From Mycolicibacterium iranicum (GTDB lineage Bacteria; Actinomycetota; Actinomycetes; Mycobacteriales; Mycobacteriaceae): a DNA stretch of 64,000 nt. The notes under the pieces were generated by a model. That model was not told the DNA's origin and did no database searches. It saw only the letters and a list, made by a program, of their open reading frames with translations. Position 1 is the stretch's first letter. The number at the start of each line of letters is the position of its first letter. Location of the stretch: contig NZ_LQPC01000047.1 of the NCBI RefSeq assembly GCF_002101705.1, forward strand, positions 372,001 to 436,000. Reading direction: 5' to 3'. This document shows positions 7,909-16,680 of this stretch, one piece after another. The translations under genes and the position numbers were made by a program.

Positions 7909-7970
7909 CGATGGCGTGCCATGTCTTCGCGGTCAGCGCGCGACTACTCGCTGTTCTGGTCACTGTCGTT
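7909..7970. repeat. 62-bp mosaic copy of 2951-3012, second half inverted
   Basis: Bases 7909-7940 are identical, in the same orientation, to 2951-2982 inside the GT2 gene (32 of 32). Bases 7941-7970 are the exact reverse complement of 2983-3012 (30 of 30). Together they cover one uninterrupted 62-bp block of the glycosyltransferase gene, with the right half flipped in place, and similarity stops at both outer edges. As a result this locus encodes DYSLFWSLSF on the plus strand and ALTAKTWHAI on the minus strand, which are consecutive in the GT2 protein. No insertion-sequence ends are visible. Confidence 0.95.
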
Positions 7971-8193
7971 CCGCTGTGCCCACCGTCTTGGCGTGTCCGG
8001 GCGCGGCGTTCAGTCTGCTGATGGCACTGTTGCTGTTGCGAGTTCTGTCGTCCGGTGCGGAACGCGCAAGCTTTGGCGTTTTCCGGATAGTGGGCTGTAA
8101 GGCGATGTCACAATGCGTTTTCGCACGACCAACGTCTCGGGTGCCCTTGAATCAGTGCGTACCTCGGCTCGTGGATACCTTTGTCAATCATGA

Positions 8194-8228
8194 CGAATGG
8201 CGAGGCCAACGCACGGCCTCGCCATTCG
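8194..8228 (-). terminator. terminator hairpin downstream of the DUF6131 gene
   Basis: CGAATGGCGAGGCC, loop AACGCAC, then the exact complement: 14-bp perfect stem, 20 bp after the stop codon at 8248. Confidence 0.7.
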
Positions 8229-8247
8229 AGATGACTGGATTCGGTTG

Positions 8248-8403
8248 TCAGAACCAGACTTTTCGCCCGCCGACCGGACGTCCGACGGCGCCGAGAATCC
8301 AGAGGATGACACCAACGACGACCAGGATGCCACCGATAGTGGTCAGGATCGGAATGCCGACGAAGTAACCGATCAGCAAGAGGATGATGCCGAGAATAAT
8401 CAT
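8248..8403 (-). CDS. DUF6131-type small membrane protein
   Basis: 51 residues from the ATG at 8403, with GGAAAG 7 nt before it. Two hydrophobic helices (MIILGIILLLIGYFVGIP and GGILVVVGVILWILGAV) end in the basic GRPVGGRKVWF tail, the pattern of the DUF6131 family common in mycobacteria. A longer frame upstream to 8511 exists but lacks the family resemblance. Integral inner-membrane protein of unknown role. Confidence 0.8.
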   Translation of the reverse strand: MIILGIILLLIGYFVGIPILTTIGGILVVVGVILWILGAVGRPVGGRKVWF

Positions 8404-8594
8404 TGTTGGTCTTTCCAATCCATTGGATAAGGGGACGGCGGTCACGAGGGTATTGCCCACTTCGTCAAATCCAAACACAGCTTCTTCGCCTTCCCCCAAA
8501 GTCACGCTCACGCGCAGCGTTGGCGTGAAGCCGCAGGTGATCGGGTACCCCGACGCGTGGTGGTATGGGGCCGCCGGACATGCGGGAGGTCACG

Positions 8595-9620
8595 ATGGTG
8601 AAGTGGCTGGATCGCCTGCAGCAACGGAGTCGGTTCGCGGGATTCATCATCGCGGTCGTCTACAAATATCTCGACGACCAGGGCGGCTATCTGGCAGCGC
8701 TGCTGACCTACTACGCATTCGTCTCGCTTTTCCCGCTACTTCTTCTGCTGACGACCACGCTCGGTGTGCTGCTGTGGAATCGCCCGCAGTGGCGTGCCCA
8801 GATCGTCGATTCAGCGATCAGTCAGTTTCCGCTGATCGGGGACCAGTTGAGCCGGCCCGAGTCGCTCAGCGGTGGTACGACGGCGGTCGTCGTCGGAATC
8901 CTCGGAGCGCTCTACGGTGGTCTCGGCGTCGGTCAGGCATTGCAGAACGCCATGAACACCCTGTGGTCCGTCCCCAGGTTCGACCGTCGCGACCCGATCA
9001 GATCGCGCGTGCACAGCTTGTTGCTGTTGGTGATCCTGGGATCGGCGCTCGTGGCGACGACGTTGCTCACGGGATTGGGCAGGAACTGGGCGAGTCTGGG
9101 CGTCGTCGGTACGGCCGGCGTTGTGATGGCTTCTGTGCTACTGAACACCGCGGTGTGTGCTGTCGCCTTCCGCGTGACCACGGTGCGGCCGCTGACCTGG
9201 GCGCAAGTGATGCCGGGAGCGGTGCTCGCGGCGGTGGTCTGGCAAGGGCTGCAATGGTTCGGCGCCTCCTACGTGTCGCATGTTGTCGCGTCGGCCAGCG
9301 TCACCAACAGTGTGTTCGCCATCGTTTTGGGCCTGCTGGCCTTCCTGTATCTGGTGTCCGTCGCGTTGATGTTGTGCGCCGAGATCAACGTTGTGCGGGT
9401 GGATCGCCTACATCCGAGGGCGTTGCTGACCCCGTTCACCGATAACGTCGATCTCACCGTCGCCGACCGCAAGGCTTATGCGGGGCAGGCAGAAGCGCAG
9501 CGGGCCAAAAGCTTTCAACAGGTCGATGTGTCCTTCGGCGCTGCGCAGCCCGAAGGCGAAGTCCAAATGGACAATGGCGAAGCCGCGCTGAAGCCCGTCC
9601 AATCCCTCGACAACACATGA
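8595..9620 (+). CDS. YihY/BrkB family inner-membrane protein
   Basis: 341 residues from the ATG at 8595, which has GGGAGGT 4 nt upstream. About six membrane segments; the conserved GGYLAALLTYYAFVSLFPLL near residue 31 and the GASYVSHVVASASVTNSVFA region are diagnostic of YihY/UPF0761. The family was once called ribonuclease BN, wrongly; its actual function is unsettled (envelope transport has been proposed). The cytoplasmic tail after residue 275 is hydrophilic and variable. A GGGTAC sits at 8536 without a convincing -35. Confidence 0.88.
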   Translation: MVKWLDRLQQRSRFAGFIIAVVYKYLDDQGGYLAALLTYYAFVSLFPLLLLLTTTLGVLLWNRPQWRAQIVDSAISQFPLIGDQLSRPESLSGGTTAVVVGILGALYGGLGVGQALQNAMNTLWSVPRFDRRDPIRSRVHSLLLLVILGSALVATTLLTGLGRNWASLGVVGTAGVVMASVLLNTAVCAVAFRVTTVRPLTWAQVMPGAVLAAVVWQGLQWFGASYVSHVVASASVTNSVFAIVLGLLAFLYLVSVALMLCAEINVVRVDRLHPRALLTPFTDNVDLTVADRKAYAGQAEAQRAKSFQQVDVSFGAAQPEGEVQMDNGEAALKPVQSLDNT

Positions 9621-9965
9621 GGCATCAGGCGGCTCCCGCAGCGACAGCTGCTGCAATGCGTTCCTGAGTCGCCAGAAACAGGACTCACCAGTGTCGGCGT
9701 GCGCGCACTCGGTGTCCGTTGTCGGGGAAAAATATTAACTCTGTGCGCATCCGGCAACGAAGACCACCAAACCAATGATCCGGCACTGGCCAGTATCTGC
9801 GGTCGACCCCGTGCCGCGGGGGGAATCGAGACAACCACCGATCTGTTTGCCGGCTTTGCGTTTATGAGAATTAGAAGTTTTGTCGATTTTTCTGTCGCCC
9901 ATTCTGGATTTACGCCCTGTGTGGGTAGAAACCGATTGATAGATACCTTTTTGGGGGAGATTCCG
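9621..9965. other. intergenic leader before the PE-PPE-domain gene
   Basis: 345 bp. The last 100 bp are unusually AT-rich for this genome (TTTATGAGAATTAGAAG and TTTTTCTG tracts), suggesting a promoter or leader region for the downstream gene. No clear -10/-35 pair, and no gene recognised. Confidence 0.4.
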
Positions 9966-11279
9966 ATGCGAATCACTAGACAGAAAATGCGTACCACGGG
10001 TATTGCCTGCGGCGCGGCGGCCGCCTCCGCGCTTCTCGGCATGGCAGGAGCCACCCAGAGCGGGGCGATCAGCACGGCGATTGTCATCGGCGGAATCGGC
10101 ACACCGACCCTGCACGACGTCGTGATGTCTCAGCTGCTCGGCGGGGCACTGCAGGATTACGATCAGCGAGTCTCGGTCAACTGGCCCGCCGAGGCGAGGC
10201 CGTATACCGGCGCCGACGACATGACACTCGGGCAGTCCATCGAAATCGGCCGCGCCAACCTCGATGCGCAGATCGACGACGCGCTCGCACAACTCGAGCG
10301 TGACGCAGACGGCAACCCGCTCGACGGTGAAGTGGTCACCGTGGTCGGGCTGTCCGCCGGATCTCTGGTGGTCACCGAAACACTTCGCGCATGGCAGACC
10401 GACGGCGAAGAAGATCCCGCAGCCAAGGACATCAACTTCGTGGTGGTGGCGGACTCGAGCCGACAGGAAATCATCGACGACACCGAGGAATACAACGAAG
10501 AGTACGACTACACCTACCGGCAACCGCCGGAGACCGTCTACGACACTGTCGAGATCACCGGCGAGTACGACGGGATGGCTGACTTCCCCGACCGGTTCAG
10601 TTTCACGGCAATTCAGAACGCGCTGCTGGGGTCCACACTTGTGCACGTCCCGATGATGTTCTCCGACATCTCGGAGGTGCCGAAGGAGAACACCACGGTG
10701 ACGGAGAATTCGTTGGGCGGCACCACCGTCCGTTACCTGGTGCCTACCGAACCGCTGCCGCTCGTGCAGGCGAACCCGAGTCTGGCCCCGCGCGAAGCCG
10801 AGCTGAGAGCCACCATTGACAGGGCCTACAGCCGTAACGACCCGGCGAACGTCGCTGCGCGTCTCGCCGGACCCGATGTGCCCGAGAGTATTCGGGAAAT
10901 CGTGACACCGGAAGTCGACGAGGTCGAGGACGTAGACCTTGCGAATGCGGCGGCGCTGCAGGAAGAAGCCGAAGCCGACGCGACCACGAAGGCCGACCAG
11001 CAGGCTCCCTCCAGCCTCAGTGAGCAACTCAGCGACGCCGCGAGCGTCGAGGAGGGCGATGAGGCCGATTCGCAACCGACGACGAGCACGATCACCTCGG
11101 CTCTCGAGTCGGTGTCCCAGCAACTCGCGGGTGCTGCCGATGAGGACGGCACCGCTGCGCTGACACCAGAGAGCGGCGCCGCTGCGGAGGAGTCCACCGA
11201 TTCGTCGGAGTCGACAGAGTCGGATGCCGCTGAGACGAAGGCAAGCACTGATAGGGAGTCTGCGGACTCCTCCTCCTAG
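9966..11279 (+). CDS. secreted PE-PPE-domain (alpha/beta hydrolase) protein
   Basis: 437 residues from the ATG at 9966, preceded by GGGGGAGA. Residues 1-35 look like an export signal. About 37-270 is a PE-PPE domain: IVIGGIGTP, then the nucleophile elbow VVGLSAGSLVV with Ser130, followed by FVVVADSSRQ. The family consists of serine esterases acting on acyl chains, here without a PE or PPE N-terminal module. From about residue 320 the chain is a disordered Glu/Ala/Ser/Thr-rich acidic tail ending in ESADSSS. Monocistronic, followed by a terminator. Substrate unknown. Confidence 0.8.
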   Translation: MRITRQKMRTTGIACGAAAASALLGMAGATQSGAISTAIVIGGIGTPTLHDVVMSQLLGGALQDYDQRVSVNWPAEARPYTGADDMTLGQSIEIGRANLDAQIDDALAQLERDADGNPLDGEVVTVVGLSAGSLVVTETLRAWQTDGEEDPAAKDINFVVVADSSRQEIIDDTEEYNEEYDYTYRQPPETVYDTVEITGEYDGMADFPDRFSFTAIQNALLGSTLVHVPMMFSDISEVPKENTTVTENSLGGTTVRYLVPTEPLPLVQANPSLAPREAELRATIDRAYSRNDPANVAARLAGPDVPESIREIVTPEVDEVEDVDLANAAALQEEAEADATTKADQQAPSSLSEQLSDAASVEEGDEADSQPTTSTITSALESVSQQLAGAADEDGTAALTPESGAAAEESTDSSESTESDAAETKASTDRESADSSS

Positions 11280-11312
11280 ACCTCGGAGACTCCGCATCCT
11301 CCGAAGGCCCGG

Positions 11313-11336
11313 AGCCCCGGCACACCTGCCGGGGCT
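11313..11336 (+). terminator. terminator after the PE-PPE-domain gene
   Basis: AGCCCCGGCA, loop CACC, TGCCGGGGCT: perfect 10-bp stem, 34 bp beyond the stop. Confidence 0.7.
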
Positions 11337-11546
11337 TCGTGGTGTCCGGCTCCGTCCAGCGCAGGTTAGCTGGTAGGCCTCAAAGAACTCGTCGGAGCCC
11401 GTGCGAAGGTTCGCGATCTCAATTCCGGCGGACCCGTGGAAGGTGTCCGACCTGCCGAGATCCACGGTCATCGCACCGCAGTGCAATTACATTGAATCCG
11501 TCCCGACCACCCGTCGGAACGGTTCAGCCGTGAAGGAGACGCCCGT

Positions 11547-13541
11547 ATGGACCCGTCCATCTCTGCCGCATCGGAGCCACCGGTGCTGTGGCGCCCCGAT
11601 CCTGCGCTCGTCCGTGACAGCGCGATCGTCGGCTTCGCACGGTACGTCGCAGAGGCGGGCCTGGCCCAGATCGACGACGAGCTCGACTACGATGCGCTGC
11701 ACGCCTGGTCGGTCCGTGATCTTGCAGGATTCTGGTCGGCGGCCGCGCGATTCCTGGGGGTGCTGTTCCGGGACCCGCCGCAGACTGTGCTCGGCAACGT
11801 GCAAATGCCTGGAGCGCAATGGTTTCCGGGATCGACACTGAACTACGCGGAGCACGCCCTGGGATCCGGGCCCGGAAAGGACAACCACGACACCGCGATC
11901 GAATTCGCGCGTGAGGACGGCCTCGAACGCACGGTGACCTACGGCGACCTGCGCGAGATGGTGGGGAGGGCCCGCGTCGGGTTGACCTCTGTGGGGGTCG
12001 GACGCGGCGACCGTGTTGTCGCGCTGGCGCCGAACTGTGTCGAGACCCTGGCGCTGTTCCTTGCTGCCGCATCTCTGGGCGCAATCTGGTCCTCCTGCTC
12101 GCCCGACTTCGGCTCCCGCGCGGTGCTCGACCGCTTCGCGCAGATCGAGCCGACCATTCTGCTGGCTGTCGACGGATATCGCTACGGGGGTAGAGGATTC
12201 GACATCCGCGACCGCGTCGACGCGCTGCGGGATCAGTTGCCGACGGTGCGGACCACCGTGCTGGTGCCCTACCTGGATCCCGAGTCGCGTTTGACCGGAA
12301 CTATCCCCTGGGAAGAATTCATAGCCGCGCCGGGCTCGTTGGAGTTCGACGCAGTGCCGTTCGATCATCCGCTGTGGGTGCTCTACTCGTCGGGAACCAC
12401 CGGTCTGCCCAAAGGCATCGTGCAGGGCCACGGCGGAATCGTCCTCGAGCACCTGAAAGCGTTGCGCCTTCACAGCGATCTCGGCCCCGGTGACCGCTTC
12501 TTCTGGTTCACCACCACCGGCTGGATGATGTGGAACTACCTGATCGGCGGGCTCCTGGTCGGCGCGACCATCGTGTTGTTCGACGGGAATCCGAGCCACC
12601 CGGACATGAGCACGCTGTGGGCCCTCGCCGAGAAGCACCGCGTACGGCTGTTCGGCGTCTCGGCGCCGTATGTCCACGCTTGCATGGACGCGGGCCTGCG
12701 CCCGCAAGCGCGGTACGACCTCTCGACGCTGCGCGTGGTGGGTTCGACCGGATCTCCGTTGTCGGTCAAGGGTTTCCGTTGGATCAGCGAGCATGTCGGG
12801 GCGCATGTGCAGATCGCGTCGGTTTCCGGAGGGACCGACGTCTGCACCGCGTTCCTTGGGGCGGCGCCGACGGTCCCGGTGTGGTTGGGAGAGCTGTCCT
12901 GTGCGGCGCTCGGTGCCGACGTCCACTCGTTCGACGAACACGGCGCGGATCTGCACGGTGAGGTGGGGGAGCTGGTGCTGACCCAGCCGATGCCCTCCAT
13001 GCCCGTGAAGTTCTGGAACGATCCCGACGGATCTCGGCTGCGTGCAGCCTATTTCGAGGAGTATCCGGGTGTATGGCGACACGGCGACTGGGTGATCGCC
13101 ACCGAGCGCGGATCGTTCGTCATCCAGGGGCGGTCCGATTCGACACTCAACCGCGGTGGCGTCCGGATGGGGACCGCGGATTTCTATGCTGTGGTCGAAA
13201 GTTTCCCCGAGGTTGCCGACTCGTTGGTGATCGACACGACCGAGCTCAGCGACGACTCGGAGGGCGAGCTGCTGTGCTTCGTCGTCCTGGCACCCGGGGC
13301 CACCCTCGATGCGGTCGAAGCTGCGCTGCGCTCGGAGCTTCGTCGCGAACTGTCGCCGCGCCATGTGCCGGACAAGTTCATCGTAATCGACTCGGTGCCC
13401 AAGACGCTCAGTGGCAAGAAATGCGAAGTGCCGGTGAAGAAGATCCTTGCGGGGGTAGACCCCGGCAAAGCCATCAGCCGCGAGGCGCTGCAGAACCCGG
13501 ATGCGATAGAGCCCTTTCTGGCGCTCGCGTCGAGGACGTGA
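11547..13541 (+). CDS. aacS: acetoacetyl-CoA synthetase
   Basis: 664 residues, full length for the family. It activates acetoacetate with ATP and CoA (EC 6.2.1.16). The N-terminus has MPGAQWFPGSTLNYAEHAL (about 87-105), characteristic of acetoacetate-CoA ligases. The adenylation P-loop LYSSGTTGLPKGIVQGHGG lies at about 279-297, WFTTTGWMMWNY follows, and the C-terminal catalytic lysine region is PKTLSGKKCEVPVKKI. ATG preceded by AAGGAGA. A HAD-hydrolase start codon overlaps its stop (GTGA), but that gene is truncated. Probably salvages acetoacetate into acetyl-CoA metabolism. Confidence 0.92.
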   Translation: MDPSISAASEPPVLWRPDPALVRDSAIVGFARYVAEAGLAQIDDELDYDALHAWSVRDLAGFWSAAARFLGVLFRDPPQTVLGNVQMPGAQWFPGSTLNYAEHALGSGPGKDNHDTAIEFAREDGLERTVTYGDLREMVGRARVGLTSVGVGRGDRVVALAPNCVETLALFLAAASLGAIWSSCSPDFGSRAVLDRFAQIEPTILLAVDGYRYGGRGFDIRDRVDALRDQLPTVRTTVLVPYLDPESRLTGTIPWEEFIAAPGSLEFDAVPFDHPLWVLYSSGTTGLPKGIVQGHGGIVLEHLKALRLHSDLGPGDRFFWFTTTGWMMWNYLIGGLLVGATIVLFDGNPSHPDMSTLWALAEKHRVRLFGVSAPYVHACMDAGLRPQARYDLSTLRVVGSTGSPLSVKGFRWISEHVGAHVQIASVSGGTDVCTAFLGAAPTVPVWLGELSCAALGADVHSFDEHGADLHGEVGELVLTQPMPSMPVKFWNDPDGSRLRAAYFEEYPGVWRHGDWVIATERGSFVIQGRSDSTLNRGGVRMGTADFYAVVESFPEVADSLVIDTTELSDDSEGELLCFVVLAPGATLDAVEAALRSELRRELSPRHVPDKFIVIDSVPKTLSGKKCEVPVKKILAGVDPGKAISREALQNPDAIEPFLALASRT

Positions 13542-13660
13542 GCCGGATCGAGGCCGTCCTTTTCGACCTGGACGACACGCTGCTCGACCATCGAGGCGTG
13601 ATTGCTACCGTCCCAATGACTTCGGCAGGGCAGCATGGAGTCCCACCTCCTGCGCCTTGA
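13538..13660 (+). pseudogene. 5' remnant of a HAD-superfamily hydrolase
   Basis: A GTG overlapping the aacS stop opens a frame starting MSRIEAVLFDLDDTLLDHRG, the unmistakable motif I of a HAD hydrolase (nucleophile Asp10, Asp12). After about 20 residues the homology ends, and the frame runs into sequence that belongs to the opposite-strand modC gene (stop codon at 13605-13607), terminating at 13660. Normal HAD enzymes have over 200 residues. The gene was therefore cut and the rest is absent; it is presumably non-functional. Confidence 0.8.
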
Positions 13661-14696
13661 CCACGAAATAGACCGAACGGCCCGGCGCGAGATCGAGGTC
13701 GGTCACCGCGGCAGCCGTCACGTCGGCTGCGAGCCCGGCTCCGCCGTCCGGTTGATCGGCACCACGGACACGGACCACCGTGCCGTTGACGTCGAGTTCA
13801 CCGATGGTCACGGCGATGACATTGCGCGGACTGCCGTGCGGCACATCCACATGCACGGCGACGGCGCTCGGCTGGAACAACGCGATCGCAGGCGTCCCGG
13901 GTGGGACGTCGCCGGCGCCGAAGATGTCGGTGCCCCACGCCGTGCGGATGACGCCGCGTGCCGTCGCCACGCCGGGGATCAGGTTGACGCCTGCGATACG
14001 GGCAGCGAAGGTGCTGCGCGGCGTCGTCAGCACGGAACGCGACGGGCCGCTCTCGACCACCCGGCCATCGTCGATGACGACGACCCTGTCGGCGATGGCC
14101 AGCGCGTCCAGAAGATCGTGCGTGACGATGATCGCCGTCCTGCCCTGGCCGCGCAGGATATCGCGCAGGAGACGCCGCAGGGCGGGAGCGGCGGTGACGT
14201 CGAGCGCGGCCATGGGCTCGTCGAGCAGAAGTACCCGCGGGTCGGCGGCGAGTGCGCGAGCGACAGCGACGCGCTGGGCCTGTCCGCCAGACAGTTCCGC
14301 GGGTTTGCGATCGGCGAGGTGGCCTGCGTCGACGGCATCCAGCCAACGCCGGGCGGTCTCGCGGGACGCGCTGCGCGACTGACCCTTACAGCGGGGTGCA
14401 TAGGCAACATTGGCGGTGACCGTCATGTGCGGGAACAGCATCGCTTCCTGACTCAGCATCGCCACACCCCGTGCGTATGCGGGCACGAACGTCCCCGAGT
14501 CGGTATCGGTGACGACTGTCCCACCCAGCTCGACACGTCCGACATCGGGGCGCAGCAGGCCGGCGATGAGCGACAGCAAGGTCGACTTTCCGGCCCCGTT
14601 GGGCCCCAGCACGGCCAGCACGTCACCGTCGCCGACGGTGACGTCGAGGTCGACGTCGCGCGCCGCGAGCTTGGCCCGGACGTGAAGGCCGGTCAT
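13605..14696 (-). CDS. modC: molybdate ABC transporter ATPase ModC
   Basis: 363 residues from the ATG at 14696. Walker A GPNGAGKST, signature LSGGQ, Walker B VLLLDEP and H-loop VTHD are intact. The C-terminal 130 residues form a molybdate-binding TOBE region (IGELDVNGTVVRV.., ITDL-type repeats). It powers molybdate uptake together with ModB and ModA. The start overlaps the modB stop by one base. The gene ends at the junction with the truncated HAD gene. Confidence 0.9.
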   Translation of the reverse strand: MTGLHVRAKLAARDVDLDVTVGDGDVLAVLGPNGAGKSTLLSLIAGLLRPDVGRVELGGTVVTDTDSGTFVPAYARGVAMLSQEAMLFPHMTVTANVAYAPRCKGQSRSASRETARRWLDAVDAGHLADRKPAELSGGQAQRVAVARALAADPRVLLLDEPMAALDVTAAPALRRLLRDILRGQGRTAIIVTHDLLDALAIADRVVVIDDGRVVESGPSRSVLTTPRSTFAARIAGVNLIPGVATARGVIRTAWGTDIFGAGDVPPGTPAIALFQPSAVAVHVDVPHGSPRNVIAVTIGELDVNGTVVRVRGADQPDGGAGLAADVTAAAVTDLDLAPGRSVYFVVKAQEVGLHAALPKSLGR

Positions 14697-15502
14697 CACG
14701 TTCCCGTCAGCCGTCTGCTCGCTGTCGCGATGACAATCAGTGCAGCGACCACGATGAGCAACAGCGACAAGGCGACCGCTGCGTCCGCATCGGTCTCCCG
14801 CTGCAGATAGATCTCCAACGGCAAGGTCCGGGTGACGCCCTGAAGCGATCCTGCGAATGTCAGAGTCGCGCCGAACTCGCCGAGCGACCGCGCGAACGCG
14901 AGCACCGTGCCGGAGATGAGTCCCGGCAGCACCAGCGGCAGCGTGACGGTCCGCATCACGGTGGTCGGTCTGGCGCCCAGTGTCGCGGCGATGTGCTCGT
15001 AGCCTGCACCCGCGGAGCGCAACGCACCTTCCAGGCTGACCACCAGGAAGGGCAGTGACACAAAGGATTGCGCCAGCACCACCGCGGTCGTGGAGAAGGC
15101 GATCCGGATACCGAGAGCTTCGAGGTGATGTCCGAGAAGTCCCTGCCTGCCGAATGTGTACAGAAGCGCAATCCCGCCGACCACGGGCGGCAGCACCAGC
15201 GGAAGAAGCACGAGAGCACGCAGCACCGATCGGCCGGGAAAGTCCCCGCGGGCTAGCGCCAGAGCCATCGGTACGCCGAGTAGCACGCACAATGCCGTGC
15301 TGGCCGCGGCCGTCTGCAGACTCAAAACCAGCGCAGCACGCGAAGATTCTGACGTGACGAGCGGGATGAAATGGGGCCAGTCGATCCTGAGGAGGATCGC
15401 CAGTAGGGGAGTGATGACGAACAGTGCACCCACCGCGGCGGGCAGGTAGATCCATCTCGGCAAGCCGACCTGGATGCGTCCGCCGGCACGACGCGCGGTC
15501 AC
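14696..15502 (-). CDS. modB: molybdate ABC transporter permease ModB
   Basis: 268 residues with six predicted membrane segments. The EAA loop GYEHIAATLGARPTTVM (about 166-182) is the site that contacts ModC. LPLVLPPVVGGIALL is typical of ModB/CysT permeases. It overlaps modA by 4 bp (ATGA). Confidence 0.9.
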   Translation of the reverse strand: MTARRAGGRIQVGLPRWIYLPAAVGALFVITPLLAILLRIDWPHFIPLVTSESSRAALVLSLQTAAASTALCVLLGVPMALALARGDFPGRSVLRALVLLPLVLPPVVGGIALLYTFGRQGLLGHHLEALGIRIAFSTTAVVLAQSFVSLPFLVVSLEGALRSAGAGYEHIAATLGARPTTVMRTVTLPLVLPGLISGTVLAFARSLGEFGATLTFAGSLQGVTRTLPLEIYLQRETDADAAVALSLLLIVVAALIVIATASRRLTGT

Positions 15503-16263
15503 GGTGCGGCGAAGCCCGCCGCCGACAACACTTCACGTCCTCGTGAACCGGTAACCAGTCCGACGAACTTCGCCGCCGCGGTGGAATCGGCCGCCCCGCG
15601 CAGCACGGCGATGGGGTAGGTGTTGATCGCAGAGGAGGATTCGGGGAAGGGGACCACGGTGACCTTGTCACCGGCGCCCGATGCGTCGGTCACGTACACG
15701 AGGCCGGCATCGGCTTGGCCCGAGGTGATTTTGCCGAGCACGTCGGTGACGGCGGATTCCTCACTCACCGGCGTCAGCGTCACACCGGTGGCTCTCTCAA
15801 CCTTCTCGGTTGCCGAGCCGCACGGGACCTGCGGCGCACAGACGACTACCTGGCTGTCAGACCTGGCCAGGTCGGCGAAAGACGCGATGCCCCTAGGATT
15901 TCCAGGTGGCGTCACGATCACCAGCGTGTTGGCGGCGAAATCGACAGGTTCGCCGGACACGAGGCCGGCCTCGACGGCTTTCGCCATGTTCGCGGTGTCG
16001 GCAGAGGCGAAGACGTCAGCCGGCGCGCCCTGCGAGAGTTGAGAGACGAGATCGGAGGACCCCGCGAAGTTGAAACTCACCTTCGTGCCGGGGTTGTCCT
16101 CTTCGAATTGTGCGCCGAGTTCGGTGAAAGTGGACTTGAGCGACGCCGCGGCGAACACCGTCACCCCGCTGTCACCGGTGTTCGAATCGGACTCCGACAG
16201 TGAACATCCCGTTGTCATGGCGGCCACAGTGAGGACCGCGATGAAGCCGGGTAGGGGGTTCAC
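15499..16263 (-). CDS. modA: molybdate-binding lipoprotein ModA
   Basis: 254 residues from a GTG at 16263 with GGAGGGAG upstream. Signal peptide with lipobox TTGC (Cys18 of this start), then VTVFAAASLKSTFTELG, FNFAGSSDLVSQLSQGAPADVFASAD and YPIAVLRGA, the ModA oxyanion-binding signatures. Extracytoplasmic, membrane-anchored. The start codon overlaps the stop of the upstream regulator gene (GTGA), so regulator and transporter are one coupled operon. Confidence 0.9.
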   Translation of the reverse strand: MNPLPGFIAVLTVAAMTTGCSLSESDSNTGDSGVTVFAAASLKSTFTELGAQFEEDNPGTKVSFNFAGSSDLVSQLSQGAPADVFASADTANMAKAVEAGLVSGEPVDFAANTLVIVTPPGNPRGIASFADLARSDSQVVVCAPQVPCGSATEKVERATGVTLTPVSEESAVTDVLGKITSGQADAGLVYVTDASGAGDKVTVVPFPESSSAINTYPIAVLRGAADSTAAAKFVGLVTGSRGREVLSAAGFAAP

Positions 16264-16664
16264 GAAACTCCCTCCGGTGTCTCGATGATGACGGTCGTCG
16301 CCTTGACCACCGCGACGGCGATGACACCGGGCTCCAGGCCGAGCTGACGCGATGACTCCGTGCTCATCAGTGAAACCACGGTGAACGGGCCGCACTGCAT
16401 CTGCACTTCGCTCATGACCTTGTCGGCGGTGACCTTCGTGACCAGACCGACCAGCCGATTGCGGGCCGAGCTGCCCCCGCCCAGCGGATCGGGCGGGGGC
16501 GCCGCGTGGTCACGGGCGAACTCGGCGAGGGCCTTGCCGTCGATCACTTTCCTCCCGGAGTCGTCCTTGGCGGCGGGCAAGCTGCCACTGTCGACCCAGC
16601 GCCGCACGGTGTCATCGCTGACGCCGAGCAGCATGGCAGCGTCCCTGACCCGAATGGCGGGCAT
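16260..16664 (-). CDS. HTH-TOBE molybdate-responsive regulator (ModE-like)
   Basis: 134 residues from the ATG at 16664 (AAGGGAG before it). Residues 1-50 are a MerR/excisionase-type HTH (IRVRDAAMLLGVSDDTVRRWVD). Residues 70-134 are one TOBE/Mop domain (NRLVGLVTKVTADKVMSEVQ, LGLEPGVIAVAVVKATTVII) that binds molybdate in Mop proteins. First gene of the mod operon. A 16-bp palindrome sits 17 bp upstream and is its likely operator. It differs from classical ModE in having a MerR-like HTH and a single TOBE. Confidence 0.85.
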   Translation of the reverse strand: MPAIRVRDAAMLLGVSDDTVRRWVDSGSLPAAKDDSGRKVIDGKALAEFARDHAAPPPDPLGGGSSARNRLVGLVTKVTADKVMSEVQMQCGPFTVVSLMSTESSRQLGLEPGVIAVAVVKATTVIIETPEGVS

Positions 16665-16680
16665 CCGACTCCCTTCGGTT

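Larger units (their letters stand above)
7567..8247. other. long gene-free region holding a rearranged glycosyltransferase fragment
   Basis: About 680 bp without a supportable gene. It contains the leader of sigma paralog 2, the 62-bp mosaic at 7909-7970 and the terminator at 8194-8228. The rest shows no recognisable protein in any frame. Confidence 0.5.

Noticed and set aside
7909..7970. Insertion-sequence scar
   Set aside because: No terminal inverted repeats, target-site duplication or transposase remnant; the sequence derives entirely from a neighbouring gene.
8536..8541. SigF -10 (GGGTAC) for the YihY gene
   Set aside because: No acceptable GTTT-type -35 at 15-17 bp.
9735..11486. 583-codon open frame on the minus strand
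   Set aside because: It is the mirror of the PE-PPE-domain gene: Arg-rich, no motif, no ribosome site; long antisense frames are normal at this GC content.
11487..13364. 625-codon frame antisense to aacS
   Set aside because: Low-complexity Arg/His/Gln composition and full overlap with a well-supported enzyme gene.
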